Assembly: GCA_000482145.1 (NCBI GenBank)
Contig: AUXH01000406.1
Coordinates: 1-17,723 of the forward strand
Direction: 5' to 3'
DNA from: Strigomonas culicis
Taxonomy: Eukaryota > Euglenozoa > Kinetoplastea > Trypanosomatida > Trypanosomatidae
Length of the DNA stretch: 17,723 nucleotides
How positions within the stretch are numbered: the stretch's first letter is position 1; the number at the start of each line of letters is the position of its first letter. Positions 1 through 8,934 of the stretch are shown piece after piece. The position numbers were made by a program, and so were the translations under genes. A model generated the notes under the pieces. The model saw nothing but the letters and a program-made list of their open reading frames with translations, had not been told where the DNA came from and made no database searches.

Positions 1-540
1 CGAAAGAAGATGCGTCCACAGTTCAAAGCTACCTTTGCCGTGATCGACGAAGCCGCCCTTCTACCAGACCTCATGAAGGCGGGCAATGCACGTGGAGGGG
101 AAATCTGTTTGCTAACGCTCATTCACAGACGCCGGATGAAGGACTTTTTCGGTGAAATCTACATCATCACTTGCTCCGCTGAAAGCAAGTTCACATTCCT
201 CCACGAGGGAAACTATCCAGTAGGTGCGCATTTCATTAAAATGAGACCGTCGAAGGATTTCTTCCAGTATTTAGCCCATTGGAGTAAGTACAACTTTTTG
301 TTTGACAACCCACTCTTTCACATTGTGTACAACCGGCGGTGTGCCGTTTTTGCTGCCGATGCGATCAAGGACTTGCTGATCACCGACTCGTCCTTGTCCA
401 CTGGACAGGCGAGTAGTAAAGAGGCTCACCTCCCCCTTCTGACCAAGATGGTGCCCAACTACCTCTCAGGCTCCGCTGCCGTGACGATGCAACCCGGCAG
501 TAGGAAAGGGGGCGTCGCATGTGTCATGCGCGGCGTCTAG
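1..540 (+). CDS. Hypothetical protein, 3' part, with Walker-B-like element (5' end outside window)
   Basis: The frame is open from base 1 and ends at TAG 538-540; the first ATG is at 10, but R-K-K codons precede it in frame, so the true start is probably upstream. Numbering from that Met, a hydrophobic strand ending in acidic residues (FAVIDEA, residues 9-15) looks like a Walker B element. A second strand with polar residues (IYIITCSA, 50-57) sits where a sensor or motif III strand would lie in a P-loop ATPase. No Walker A is visible; it would lie upstream of the window. There is no signal peptide or TM helix in the visible part. I do not recognise the family. Candidates I could not confirm are the retrotransposon hot spot (RHS) proteins common in trypanosome subtelomeres, or a terminase/helicase-like ATPase of mobile origin. 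That a real protein-coding gene ends here is likely; the function is open. Confidence 0.6.
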   Translation, partial: RKKMRPQFKATFAVIDEAALLPDLMKAGNARGGEICLLTLIHRRRMKDFFGEIYIITCSAESKFTFLHEGNYPVGAHFIKMRPSKDFFQYLAHWSKYNFLFDNPLFHIVYNRRCAVFAADAIKDLLITDSSLSTGQASSKEAHLPLLTKMVPNYLSGSAAVTMQPGSRKGGVACVMRGV

Positions 541-1333
541 TGACGATGTCGCTTCATTGGACATGACATGCTTTTACACACTGCGTTGTACTTCACAAGG
601 GCTAGAGCGCGTGGTAAGTGCCTCCTACGAGATGGGGTCAGAGAGCCCGAATGTATAGACTAGCAGTTACCAAAGATCTACGGTGCATTGTGACATACGG
701 CCTCACTCCCAACATATCGTTGGTAATAGACGAGTAGCGTTCGATCATCGTGCTGTTCCGTATTCAAGCAAAGAAACGTTGTTTACTTGTTCCACTCTCT
801 GATGTCCAGTGGGCTTTATTCACGCGTCAGATTGTACTGCTTGCCTCGTAAAGCATCATGCACCCTACCTGCGTTGTCCACTCCATGTGAATATACGTGA
901 CGTTTGAGGAACAGTGAAGGCACTGCTTCCGTTCAGCTTTCTTTTTCTTCTTACTACTTCTGGTTGTATACTTAATTTGGGAACATATTTTTCTCAACGT
1001 GACTATGTACATACTTTCCTTAGTGCATGTTCTTCGCTGTGTACAAGCAAATCCCCTTGCATTCTCTTCACTCTTGGTTCTTCTACATTTTTTTTTTGAG
1101 TGTTCAGTTTTTGTTTTTGCTGTCTGTTCGTTTTTTTCTATCCTCTCTTATTTATTAATCGTTGAAGCTCTAACCCCCCTTTTTTGCGACATTTGACTCG
1201 CATTTTTAATTTAGCTGGTGTTGACTTGCCTCTTCGTGTGTTCTGTCATTGTTCTTATTTGTCGAGTAAACAATTCCCACGGTAGCTATTGTTTCACTCC
1301 CTTCCTCCCCCCGCCTTCCCCACTTACACTGGA
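541..1333. other. Intergenic spacer
   Basis: No convincing gene is present. The first half is mixed composition. The second half (about 1080-1325) becomes strongly pyrimidine-rich and leads into the LRR gene. Short ORFs here (for example around 999-1196) are runs of Phe/Leu/Ser codons created by the T-rich tract. Confidence 0.7.
1085..1285 (+). promoter_or_regulatory. Predicted trans-splicing signal for the LRR gene
   Basis: A T-rich polypyrimidine tract (about 1085-1180) is followed by several AG dinucleotides. The last ones before the start codon are AG 1264-1265 and AG 1284-1285. No AG or ATG lies between 1285 and the ATG at 1334, so that ATG would be the first in the mature mRNA. Trypanosomatid mRNAs are made by adding a spliced leader at such AGs; the exact site is inferred. 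Confidence 0.5.
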
Positions 1334-2593
1334 ATGGATCTCATGACCGATAACAGAGAGGAGGACAACATCTGGAGCTCCGTGACCTGCACGGCGATGG
1401 ATCTTGTGACGGGCTACCTGCCTCGCGTCTCGTGCGCAGTGTGCGCGTCGGACCGCAATGTGCGGGCTCTGGCGGAGCTCAATGGGCCTGTTGAAAGACG
1501 CAAAGTTGTCCCTCGTGTCGCTGGAGCAGTATCGCTGCTACAAGATGTATTTGGAAGAGATAGGTGGGCACCCATGCACGTGGTGCGGTTTGTATACACT
1601 GAGAGTCATGAGGACCATCCACTGTGTGTGGTGGATGTAAGTGACTTGCAAGCCGTGGAGCTTGCGACATGGTGGCTTCAAGTCGTTAGAGTACGCTCGC
1701 TAAAGCTCGAGAATGTCGATACGGTGTCCAATACGTGCTTGGAACACATCACTTCTGTTGTTCTCACGAATACGCTGTTAACATGTGGAGGGACAGCCTT
1801 GCCGTTGGTGCTGGAGGAACTAATGCTGGAAGGAAGTGTGCAGATGGACAGACATACTGTGCGCTTAACCGCTCTCCAGGATTGCCAATGTTTACAAAGA
1901 GTCAAAATGGATCATTTCACTTTGAATTCACTGGAGGGATTTGAGAAGCTAACAACTCTGAAGCAAGTCGAACTCCGAGCTACAGGAGTAGGTTCTCTCA
2001 CTCCGTTGAGCAGCTGCATCTGGCTGGAGAAGCTGTGTATTGGATGCTGTGAAAATGTGCACTCATTGGAAGGGTTTGAACGGTTAACAGTGTTGCGTGA
2101 GGTGATCATTATCTCTTCCAATGTGCGCAGCTTAAAGCCATTGGGGCAATGCCGATACCTTCAAAAGTTAGCCATGTATGATTGCAAGCGTCTGGAGTCT
2201 TTAGAAGGGCTGCAGAACGTGTACGCACTAAAGGAGCTTCATCTTTCCGGTGCGAAGGTGACGGACTTGAGTTGCCTGAGACAGTGGAAGCGAGTGGTGA
2301 AGCTGGTGCTAGAGGGGTGCAAGGAGCTGCAATCTTTCGAGGTGCTGCAAGACATGAGAGTGCTCACAGAGCTTACTCTTTCCAGTACACGAGTGAATGA
2401 CTTGAACTTTCTGAAGAATTGCACAGAACTGGAGTATCTCTGGTTATACGATTGTATCGAACTGCAATCGGTGCAAGGGCTGGAAGAATTAGAGAAGCTG
2501 CAACGCATTTATATGTCCAACGACATGAGGGAACAGGTTGATCTTAGTCCGATCCCATTAGATAAAAGAGGCATAATCGCATACAATCCATGA
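1334..2593 (+). CDS. Leucine-rich repeat protein (trypanosomatid LRRP-like), 419 aa
   Basis: The start ATG at 1334 is the first ATG after the predicted splice acceptor; the frame is open 15 codons further upstream but has no ATG there. The stop is TGA 2591-2593. Residues 1-117 are a non-repetitive N-terminal region with several Cys and no signal peptide. Residues about 118-405 are leucine-rich repeats of the form L-x2-L-x-L-x2-C/T-x-V-x2-L-x2-L. From residue 184 they are organised as five units of 44-45 residues, each a pair of LRRs, and four of the five units begin with Cys. Alternating units with 'C..L..L.L..C..L..LEGL' and 'L..L.L..T.V..L' patterns are typical of the large LRRP families of trypanosomes. 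LRR arrays form curved scaffolds for protein binding, so a protein-interaction role in the cytosol is inferred. No TM helix, F-box or RING domain is visible. The partner is unknown. Confidence 0.9.
   Translation: MDLMTDNREEDNIWSSVTCTAMDLVTGYLPRVSCAVCASDRNVRALAELNGPVERRKVVPRVAGAVSLLQDVFGRDRWAPMHVVRFVYTESHEDHPLCVVDVSDLQAVELATWWLQVVRVRSLKLENVDTVSNTCLEHITSVVLTNTLLTCGGTALPLVLEELMLEGSVQMDRHTVRLTALQDCQCLQRVKMDHFTLNSLEGFEKLTTLKQVELRATGVGSLTPLSSCIWLEKLCIGCCENVHSLEGFERLTVLREVIIISSNVRSLKPLGQCRYLQKLAMYDCKRLESLEGLQNVYALKELHLSGAKVTDLSCLRQWKRVVKLVLEGCKELQSFEVLQDMRVLTELTLSSTRVNDLNFLKNCTELEYLWLYDCIELQSVQGLEELEKLQRIYMSNDMREQVDLSPIPLDKRGIIAYNP
1883..2554 (+). repeat. Five tandem 45-residue double-LRR units (about 135 bp each)
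   Basis: Unit starts in the protein are residues 184, 228, 273, 318 and 363, giving spacings of 44, 45, 45 and 45. Each unit carries two LRRs. The first has a Cys or Trp at position 1, and the second begins with a hydrophobic segment such as SLEGFEKL, SLEGFERL or SLEGLQNV. The repeats are clear in protein but diverged in DNA, so the expansion is not recent. Confidence 0.8.
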
Positions 2594-4188
2594 TCTTTGT
2601 GAAGGGCCGTCTATTTAGAAGTATCCTTTTCACTTCAAATAATGAATCACATGACTCGTGAGTGTTTTTGTCGTTGCGCCTTGTTCTCCTCTGTTCGGTT
2701 TAGTGACCCAGAACGTTGCTGTGCTTGCTGCAGAACATGAGTTTTCCTTACTGGACTTTATTATTCGGATCCTTTGTACCCCTGCTTACCTACGTGAACC
2801 AGCAATGCTCTCCCTTAAAGGTCTATGTATATGCATAAGCTTCTGCAAGCACGTTCTCTCCTTGGTCCACCTCCTAAAACACACCAGAGGAGTTGGTATA
2901 TGCCAAGGTCCAAGTGGTGGATATACAAGGAAATGCTAATTCGAGAACAAGGGAGCGTGCGTTTTTTGTTTTCTTTTTACGTGAACATTGATTCTTGAAT
3001 TGCTTGTTTGAATCGGAGAGCTACTTTTTTTTTGATTTGTTTTCTCTGCTGGTAGCTCCTTCATTGTTTCGCCTTTTTCGTTATTTGCCACGTGGCAGTA
3101 TTTGAAAGAATGAACGGAGCATTGCGTGTAGTTTTGTACGAACTCACCCACCAACTGAGAAATCATTAAAGGAATTATAGTTGAAAACGATTATTTTAAA
3201 ATAGTATTAGTCGTGAAGCAAACTCTGATAATTCACATGAGGCCCATAAAGTGCTTAGGCAACGCAACCTTGTTCTCACTTTCTTGCTGAGCGAGATGTC
3301 ATGCAGATGAGCCAAACGAGTCAGCGGGCACATATGTATGCTACTATATTTGTTAAGTAGCTGCACTCGTTTTACTTCCCAACCCCCTCTCTCTGACTCT
3401 TTATACACAGCCAGGCGACCGTCTTATTTGTGGGATACGTTCTCCGTAAATGTTGTTCACTTACGCGGATACACGGAAACCGCATTCGTGCGTATGCTAG
3501 AAGAAGCATGGGATATAGAATATGGCGTGCTGTGCAGGTCTCATATCTGTGAAGTGATCATGTGAGCGGAACGTGTGCGAGTGATTGCAGATCCTGTTGG
3601 TCCAGTGTAAGCACATCGTCGTACTTTTCTTTCTTCATCTAATCAGTTGGTGGGCGTGCTTAAACGTGTGCCTGGTGTTTGGCAGCTGTTGGTGGTAGTG
3701 TGTCGACGCCATGAAACTTGCGCGGTACAATGCATATGGGCATTTGTATGGTGCTGCGGTCCTTCCTTAAGAGCATGAGGAACTGCACCCCTTTGCTATG
3801 GAAACAAGAGAGGTAGATGAGATGACGCACCAAAAGCCTCTTGTACTGTGAGAGCCAAGGATGCCTCATCCTGTTTTGTTGTAATGTAGAGCGACCCAAC
3901 CACCGATGTGTATCTAGGACTTTCAGATGCCTAAGTGAAGAGAAGCGTTTTCCCCAGAGTTCCAGTGAGAACAGGTAATAATAATCTGTTTACTGTTTAT
4001 AGCTTTACTTCAGCAAATGCATCTTGTTAGAATACCCTTCCTTCTCTCATCTTCTTTTCATCTCAGGTTTTGCTTCTCTCTTATTATTGCTCTTTCTTTT
4101 TTTTCTCTTTTCTGTTTTCCTACAGTTCAAACTCTTTTTCTTTGTTTCTGTTTTTTACAAGTGCTTCAGAGTGTTCACACTTTCCGAC
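2594..4188. other. Intergenic spacer, 1.6 kb, no supported gene
   Basis: T-runs and mixed sequence without a convincing gene. The longest plausible ATG-started ORF is 75 codons at 3338-3565, which has no domain, no signal sequence and no good splice signal before it. The last 160 bases are the polypyrimidine tract of the next gene. Confidence 0.6.
4029..4169 (+). promoter_or_regulatory. Predicted trans-splicing signal for surface-antigen gene 1
   Basis: A long C/T-rich tract (about 4029-4158) is followed by AG at 4160-4161 and 4168-4169. This gives a 5' UTR of about 20-28 nt before ATG 4189. The frame is open further upstream from a TTG at 4024, but that part encodes only Phe/Leu/Ser from the pyrimidine tract and lies before the acceptor, so it is not coding. 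Confidence 0.65.
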
Positions 4189-6402
4189 ATGAGCACCGCG
4201 TGCGCGCGAGTGACCTTGCCGACGGCGGCGCTGGCTCTCCTGCTTCTCTGCCTCTCTGTGCTGACTCTCTCGCAGGCCGCAAAAACGATTATCCCCATCG
4301 ACGGCAGCTTTACCTTGTCGGGGCAGGTGGTCGATGGCTCCGTGTACAATGTAAGCAGCATGACGACCTTGTCGAAGACTTCGCTGAATTACGTCACGGA
4401 CTGCATAATCCAGGGTGATGGTATTGGTTTCACGGCGTTCACCAACTCTCTGTCCAGCAGCACCATTCCTCTTTTCAACTTGACCATGGCACAGACGACT
4501 GTCACGGACGCAACGATCGTTATTACTGGCTACTACCCACCAAGCTCCACCTTGATGATCTCGTACACAACTGCAAGAATGCAGGGCACGACGCCGCTGT
4601 ATGACTTTCGAAACCTTGTGCCCCAAAACCACGTCGTGGTGTACGTTCTGGAGACGACGGCGGTGTGGAACGTGGACGGTGCGGGTGGAGATGTGCTTGT
4701 CCTTGGCGGGCTCACTCGCCAGCATATCAAGCAGTACAGTGGGTTTTACATGGTCAAGACGCACGCCACTTACGCCGCGCACATCCTGCACCAGGTCTTA
4801 CCGATGTGCACAGACACACCGTACTGCCTGGATATCTACAACGGCCTCATTGCCATCGATGTGGCCACGTGTGTCCAGTGCACCGGCGAGTTTCTGCGAA
4901 GCGAGCACACGCTACGGTTCTTTACTGGGTCCGACGGTGGTGTCGTCCGCATATCTAACTGCACGTCGGTGGGCGGCCAGCCTTTTATCTACGGAGCTGG
5001 TGCCAGCTGTTTTGAATTCCCTACTAACGGAAATATCATTTTTTACGGTATTACGGTGGACAGCACCTTTTTCAGAAAGGGATCTGCACTACCTTGGTTT
5101 AGGGTCAACGGGTATTATTCATTTATGCACATTAATCTGGTTTCGATGGGGAGCACTGCAACGTTTGAAATGCTTGATGGAACAACAAATGCCATCTGGA
5201 CGGGTAACGTGACCTTGGATGGCACACTTATGACATCCATCGCTGATCTTACGGCTAATTACATCACGACGTTTTACTTTCTTGATGCCTACAGCAAAGT
5301 GACAGAGATAACAGGAAGTCCTGGATACAAGGAAACGGTTGGATCTGCTTCCTCTGTGTTCTGCGCCCGCCCCGGCTTCTCCAGTGCATCTTGGGAAGTT
5401 CTCGATACATGGAAGCGTTCGTCGTGCACCTGTCGCATGAGTATGTACGGCCCCTACTGCACACAGGTGGTGGACCCCGTCTCGTACTACGTGAACTACA
5501 ACGCGGCGAACGCGGATGTGACGTGCAACGTGCCGCACTGCACGACGTGCATGGCCATGACGTCGGAGGAGTGCACCGAGTGCGATCCGGGTTTCAAGCT
5601 GAGCAGCACAAAATGCGTGGCCAAGGGCTGCACCGCTGCCCACTGCAAGACGTGTGTGTTCGACTCGGAGCAAGACTGCTCCGTTTGCGACGCCGGCTAC
5701 AGTCTCGAGAGCAATGGTAAGTGCACGATAATGTGCCAAGCTGCTCACTGCACCAAGTGCGTCGTTGACACGGAGGACAAGTGCGAGGTGTGTGACGGCA
5801 ACTACAAGCGCGGCGAGGACAACGTCTCCTGTGTCGCGATGCCATGCAGCGTGTCCAAATGCGATGTGTGCGTGACAGAGCAAGACACGGTGTGCCAGAA
5901 ATGCGGCGCCGGGTACAAGCTGGACAGCGACGGCAAGACGTGCACGGCGAAGGTGTGTCAGGTCGAGAATTGTGCACAGTGCGCCCATGATACGGAGGAC
6001 AAGTGCGCGAGTTGCACTAGTGGGTACACAACAAGTGATTCGGCATGTGTTGCTGCCTCATCCAGTAATGGTCTCTCGAACGGTACACTCATCGGAATCG
6101 TTGTCGGGGCTGCTACTTTTGTAGTGGTCATCGTGTTAGCTCTTCTATACTTCTTTTGCTTCTGGCGGAGAAGGGATAGAAGGTTGCACTCGGCTGAGAG
6201 TGGGCGATCGGAGCTACAGGGCAATGTTCATAAAACTGAGTTGCAGAGTAATGAGGGACACGAAATGTGGAGTTCTACTGAACTTGAGGCTAACGCTGGC
6301 GAAATGATGTATTACAACCCACTTCTACCTCCCCCAACAGGGAAGAACGGTGAAATAACAGCCACAGAAAGTGTATGCGCTTTGTTACACGTAAGGCAGT
6401 AA
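4189..6402 (+). CDS. Surface-antigen-like type I membrane protein with Cys-rich repeats, 737 aa
   Basis: The start ATG at 4189 follows the predicted acceptor and gives a signal peptide: a Leu/Ala-rich core at about residues 11-28, with likely cleavage near SQA-AK (30-31). Residues about 31-430 form an ectodomain rich in short beta-strand-like segments with many N-x-S/T sequons (for example 54, 97, 257, 340). It resembles a beta-helix, but I cannot assign a fold. Residues 446-620 hold five Cys repeats of pattern C-x4-C-x2-C-x7-C-x2-C-x2-G/N-Y/F-x(6-9)-C, as in 'surface antigen-like' proteins of Leishmania relatives. A single TM helix lies at about 634-658, followed by basic residues (WRRRDRR) and a 70-residue tail with proline-rich PLLPPP. 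The topology predicts a plasma-membrane protein with its ectodomain outside. Role is unknown; adhesion or host/vector interaction is inference. The gene is intact and heads a tandem pair with the broken copy downstream. Confidence 0.9.
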   Translation: MSTACARVTLPTAALALLLLCLSVLTLSQAAKTIIPIDGSFTLSGQVVDGSVYNVSSMTTLSKTSLNYVTDCIIQGDGIGFTAFTNSLSSSTIPLFNLTMAQTTVTDATIVITGYYPPSSTLMISYTTARMQGTTPLYDFRNLVPQNHVVVYVLETTAVWNVDGAGGDVLVLGGLTRQHIKQYSGFYMVKTHATYAAHILHQVLPMCTDTPYCLDIYNGLIAIDVATCVQCTGEFLRSEHTLRFFTGSDGGVVRISNCTSVGGQPFIYGAGASCFEFPTNGNIIFYGITVDSTFFRKGSALPWFRVNGYYSFMHINLVSMGSTATFEMLDGTTNAIWTGNVTLDGTLMTSIADLTANYITTFYFLDAYSKVTEITGSPGYKETVGSASSVFCARPGFSSASWEVLDTWKRSSCTCRMSMYGPYCTQVVDPVSYYVNYNAANADVTCNVPHCTTCMAMTSEECTECDPGFKLSSTKCVAKGCTAAHCKTCVFDSEQDCSVCDAGYSLESNGKCTIMCQAAHCTKCVVDTEDKCEVCDGNYKRGEDNVSCVAMPCSVSKCDVCVTEQDTVCQKCGAGYKLDSDGKTCTAKVCQVENCAQCAHDTEDKCASCTSGYTTSDSACVAASSSNGLSNGTLIGIVVGAATFVVVIVLALLYFFCFWRRRDRRLHSAESGRSELQGNVHKTELQSNEGHEMWSSTELEANAGEMMYYNPLLPPPTGKNGEITATESVCALLHVRQ
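5524..6048 (+). repeat. Five Cys-rich (furin/EGF-like) repeats in gene 1
   Basis: The repeats start at residues 446, 481, 516, 553 and 590 of the protein. Each has six Cys in the order C-x4-C-x2-C-x7-C-x2-C and a final Cys after a G-Y/F (or NY) turn, consistent with disulfide-rich modules. The linkers are four residues ending before the next Cys (VAKG, VAMP, TAKV) or three (TIM). Confidence 0.85.
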
Positions 6403-6473
6403 GTGCTCTTTCTGCCCAAGTGTATGTCCAAAATATAAATAGTCTTACCAATTTTTTTTTTTTACTTTTCTAC

Positions 6474-6489
6474 ATATATATATATATAC
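6474..6489. repeat. AT/TA dinucleotide microsatellite
   Basis: About eight alternating A-T units in the presumed 3' UTR or spacer after gene 1, flanked by T-runs. Confidence 0.85.
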
Positions 6490-6900
6490 ATGCATAAACA
6501 AGGGTTGATTGAGTTTTTTTTTTTTTGCCCTTTGCAGTAATCTTGTACGAACAGTTGTTATTTATTTGCTTTTTTTTGCAATTAAGATATACTCTTACAC
6601 ACTCTTCAGTGTACAGACTCGCCCTACATGCACAGCGTCAGGTGATCTATATGTATATCACTGTTTGAAGTGAGTCAATAGGAAGAAAAACAAAGAAGAA
6701 AGCCAATCTGTGTTTAGTCTATAGATACGATGCCTCTCTTTTTTTTTTCGTTTCTCTTTTCCCCTTCTATAAGAAACGCCATTTCATAATCTTAACAAGC
6801 AAATCAAAAAAAAAAAAAAAGAGATGTGTTTCATTTACATTGCTTGTTTAACATTTTCCCTTGCTTTTTTTTTTTTAGAAACAGTCTTTATTGTACTTTT

Positions 6901-6912
6901 CGGTTCGAACCG
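6901..6912. repeat. 12-bp perfect palindrome
   Basis: CGGTTCGAACCG is its own reverse complement. It contains a tRNA T-loop-like GGTTCGAACC, but no acceptor, D or anticodon arms surround it. Function is unknown; it could be a binding site for a dimeric protein or chance. Confidence 0.5.
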
Positions 6913-7424
6913 AGAGTGTGTGTATGTTGACAACACATTGTTTTGGGCGTCTTTTACACTCTTTTCTCTCTTCAAGTGCTTTTTTTTTTACTTTTAGTTT
7001 TTTGTATACATACAGTTTACGTGGTAATACATTCCGTGTTGTTTTTTTGATTGCATTTTATTGCTGTTTTTGTTTTCCATCTCATTTCTTTTATTGCATC
7101 TTGCTCCCAGAATGAAGGTGATTGCAGAGTAAGCATGCAGGAACAAGTTCCCTTTTTTAAACCGGTTTTCTATATGTATTCTTGTTCTGGTGTGTTTTCC
7201 GAGTGCAGTTTGTAATTTGGCATGTGAGAATCTCTATAGCGATTTGCCATGGGCTGAATAAGACACATATGCAATGTATGGATGGATGCGTGTCTCCAAA
7301 TAGTGGTTCCTCTTTAACTGGCATCTGCGGCTTCAGCGCCGTCACCTGATTTCATCGTGATCCACACCAAAACTACAGATGAACGAACCTGTTTGTTCGT
7401 TAACTTATCCTTTTTAGCAGTAAA

Positions 7425-7563
7425 TTCCTTTTTACACCTCTTTTCTTTCCTATCACATACCGTTTCATTTCCTAATCTTCTTCGGTTTCTCGCTCTTAGT
7501 TTTTTTTTATTTAGTAGCTTTTTTTTTTTTGTATTCTTTTGCACACCATTCCTCTACAATCAG
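7425..7563 (+). promoter_or_regulatory. Predicted trans-splicing signal for surface-antigen gene 2
   Basis: A long T-rich tract (including an unbroken T-run around 7520-7531) is followed by CAG at 7561-7563. This leaves a 24-nt A-rich leader to ATG 7588. The spacing is like that of gene 1, so the broken gene may still be spliced and expressed as RNA. Confidence 0.6.
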
Positions 7564-7779
7564 TACACACCAAAAACACAAAACAAAATGAATCACTCAC
7601 CAAGCATGCCTTCTTACGACAGTAATGTATTCGTTACCCTCCTCGCCGTGTGCGTGGCGTTCTTGATCTTGGCCTCTTCCTCCTCGGCGGTGACCATGAT
7701 CCCGGTCACAGGAAGCTTCACTCTGGATGACCAGGTGGTGGACGACTCTATGTATAACGTCAGCACCATGACCAATTCT

Positions 7780-8019
7780 TCGAAAATCATACAACGGAGT
7801 TGTGCCTTGCATCGTGGCTGTGATCTGGGAAATCATCAAGGTTGAGAAGGGCGGATAGTATCCCATGATTACAACAGTGGCATTGGTCACCGTCGACAAG
7901 GTCATCGTCAGGTTGAACAACGGGATCGTGGTGTAGGAAACCGAGTTCGAAAAGCCAATGAAGCCAATACTGTCGCCCACAACCGTGCATTCTGTAACGT
8001 AGTTCAGTGACACGTTTGC
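7780..8019 (-). other. Inverted 240-bp coding segment (80 codons) inside surface-antigen gene 2
   Basis: Read on the minus strand, this stretch encodes a run homologous to gene 1 residues 62-141 (bases 4372-4611, also exactly 240 bp). Shared blocks include SLNYVT, TIPLFNLTM, GYYPP-STLMIS and MQGTTPLYDFR. The left junction lies between ...ACCAATTCT (ends 7779) and TCGAAAATC. The right junction lies between ...CACGTTTGC (ends 8019) and AACCTTGTC. Flipping this block back gives a continuous frame collinear with gene 1 and with no added or lost codon. No long flanking inverted repeats are visible. Confidence 0.92.
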
Positions 8020-8934
8020 AACCTTGTCTTGCAGAACCACGTCGTCGTGTATATGCTGGATACTACAGCAACATGGAACACGGACGGCTCTGGTGGTGAC
8101 GTGCTACTCGTCGGGGGCCTCACGAGGCAGCTTTTTCAGGAGTACAGTGGCTTCTATATGGTCAGCACTCGTGCGACAAACGCGGCGCACGTTATGCACC
8201 AGGGTTTGCCTCAATGCCCTATCATCACCGGCTACTGTTTTGACATTTACAATGGTCTTATTGCGATCGACAAGGCGACATGTGTTAATTGTAAAGGTTC
8301 GTTTATCCAAAGTGATCAGCCTCTTAACTTTCTGTCCGGCTCCAGCGGTGGCGTCGTGCGCATCTCCAACTGCACCTCGACCGGGGGCCAACCCTTTATT
8401 CACGCAGCGGGAGCCTATTCGCTTGACGTTGCCGAGGTAGGGAACTTGATTCTTTATGGTATCACTGTGGATAGTTCCCTTTTCAGTGCGTCGTCGGGGT
8501 TAATCATCATTGGCACTCCCGCCTACGTGAGCTTTATGCACATCGACGTGACCGCACTGGGCGCAAGGACCACCACACCTATACAGAGGTTCACCTCCTG
8601 CACCATCTGGGCGGGCAACGTCACGATTAACCATGTGCGGATGACGTCACTCTCGATGCTTTTAGAGCACAACTTCTCGGCCCACTATTTGCTGGACCCC
8701 TACAGCAAAGTGAATGCAACGACCGGTTCACCGTCTGTCACGGAGAGCGTTGGGTCGCCTTCCTCCGTATTCTGCGCGCGGTCTAACTTTACCAACAGTT
8801 CGTGGGGGGTGCTGGATGGATGGAAGCGTGCACAGTGCAACTGTCAAGTGGGAACGTACGCACCCTACTGCACACTGGTCAATGATCCTATCCTGTACTT
8901 CGTCTTCTACAATGCGAACAACACGGACGTTGCC

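Larger units (their letters stand above)
6403..7587. other. Intergenic spacer between the two surface-antigen copies
   Basis: Very AT-rich, with many T8-T12 runs, an A15 run at 6806-6820, a TA microsatellite and no supported gene. It holds the 3' UTR of gene 1 and the 5' signal of gene 2. A 74-codon ORF at 6891-7115 is only pyrimidine-tract coding (Phe/Leu/Ser). Confidence 0.7.

Noticed and set aside
805..816. CCAGTGGGCTTT shared with 14871-14882
   Set aside because: A 12-base match is expected by chance several times in a window of this size, and the flanks do not align.
3338..3565. 75-codon ATG ORF in the spacer
   Set aside because: No domain, no strong splice signal, no paralogue in the window; the length is within chance for this region.
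4024..4188. Upstream in-frame extension of surface-antigen gene 1 (non-ATG start at 4024)
   Set aside because: It starts at TTG, is made of Phe/Leu/Ser codons from the polypyrimidine tract, and lies before the predicted splice acceptors at 4160/4168.
5119..5988. 289-codon minus-strand ORF opposite surface-antigen gene 1
   Set aside because: It is a shadow of the GC-rich coding frame on the + strand, rich in Ala/Val/Arg/His, with a non-matching composition and no domain.
6895..6915. tRNA T-arm-like GGTTCGAACC
   Set aside because: No other cloverleaf arms are present; better described as a palindrome.
7597..8040. Minus-strand ORF of 147 codons as an independent antisense gene
   Set aside because: Its conserved part is the inverted block of the antigen gene, and its C-terminal part is antisense of the gene's own 5' end; no splice signal precedes it on the minus strand.
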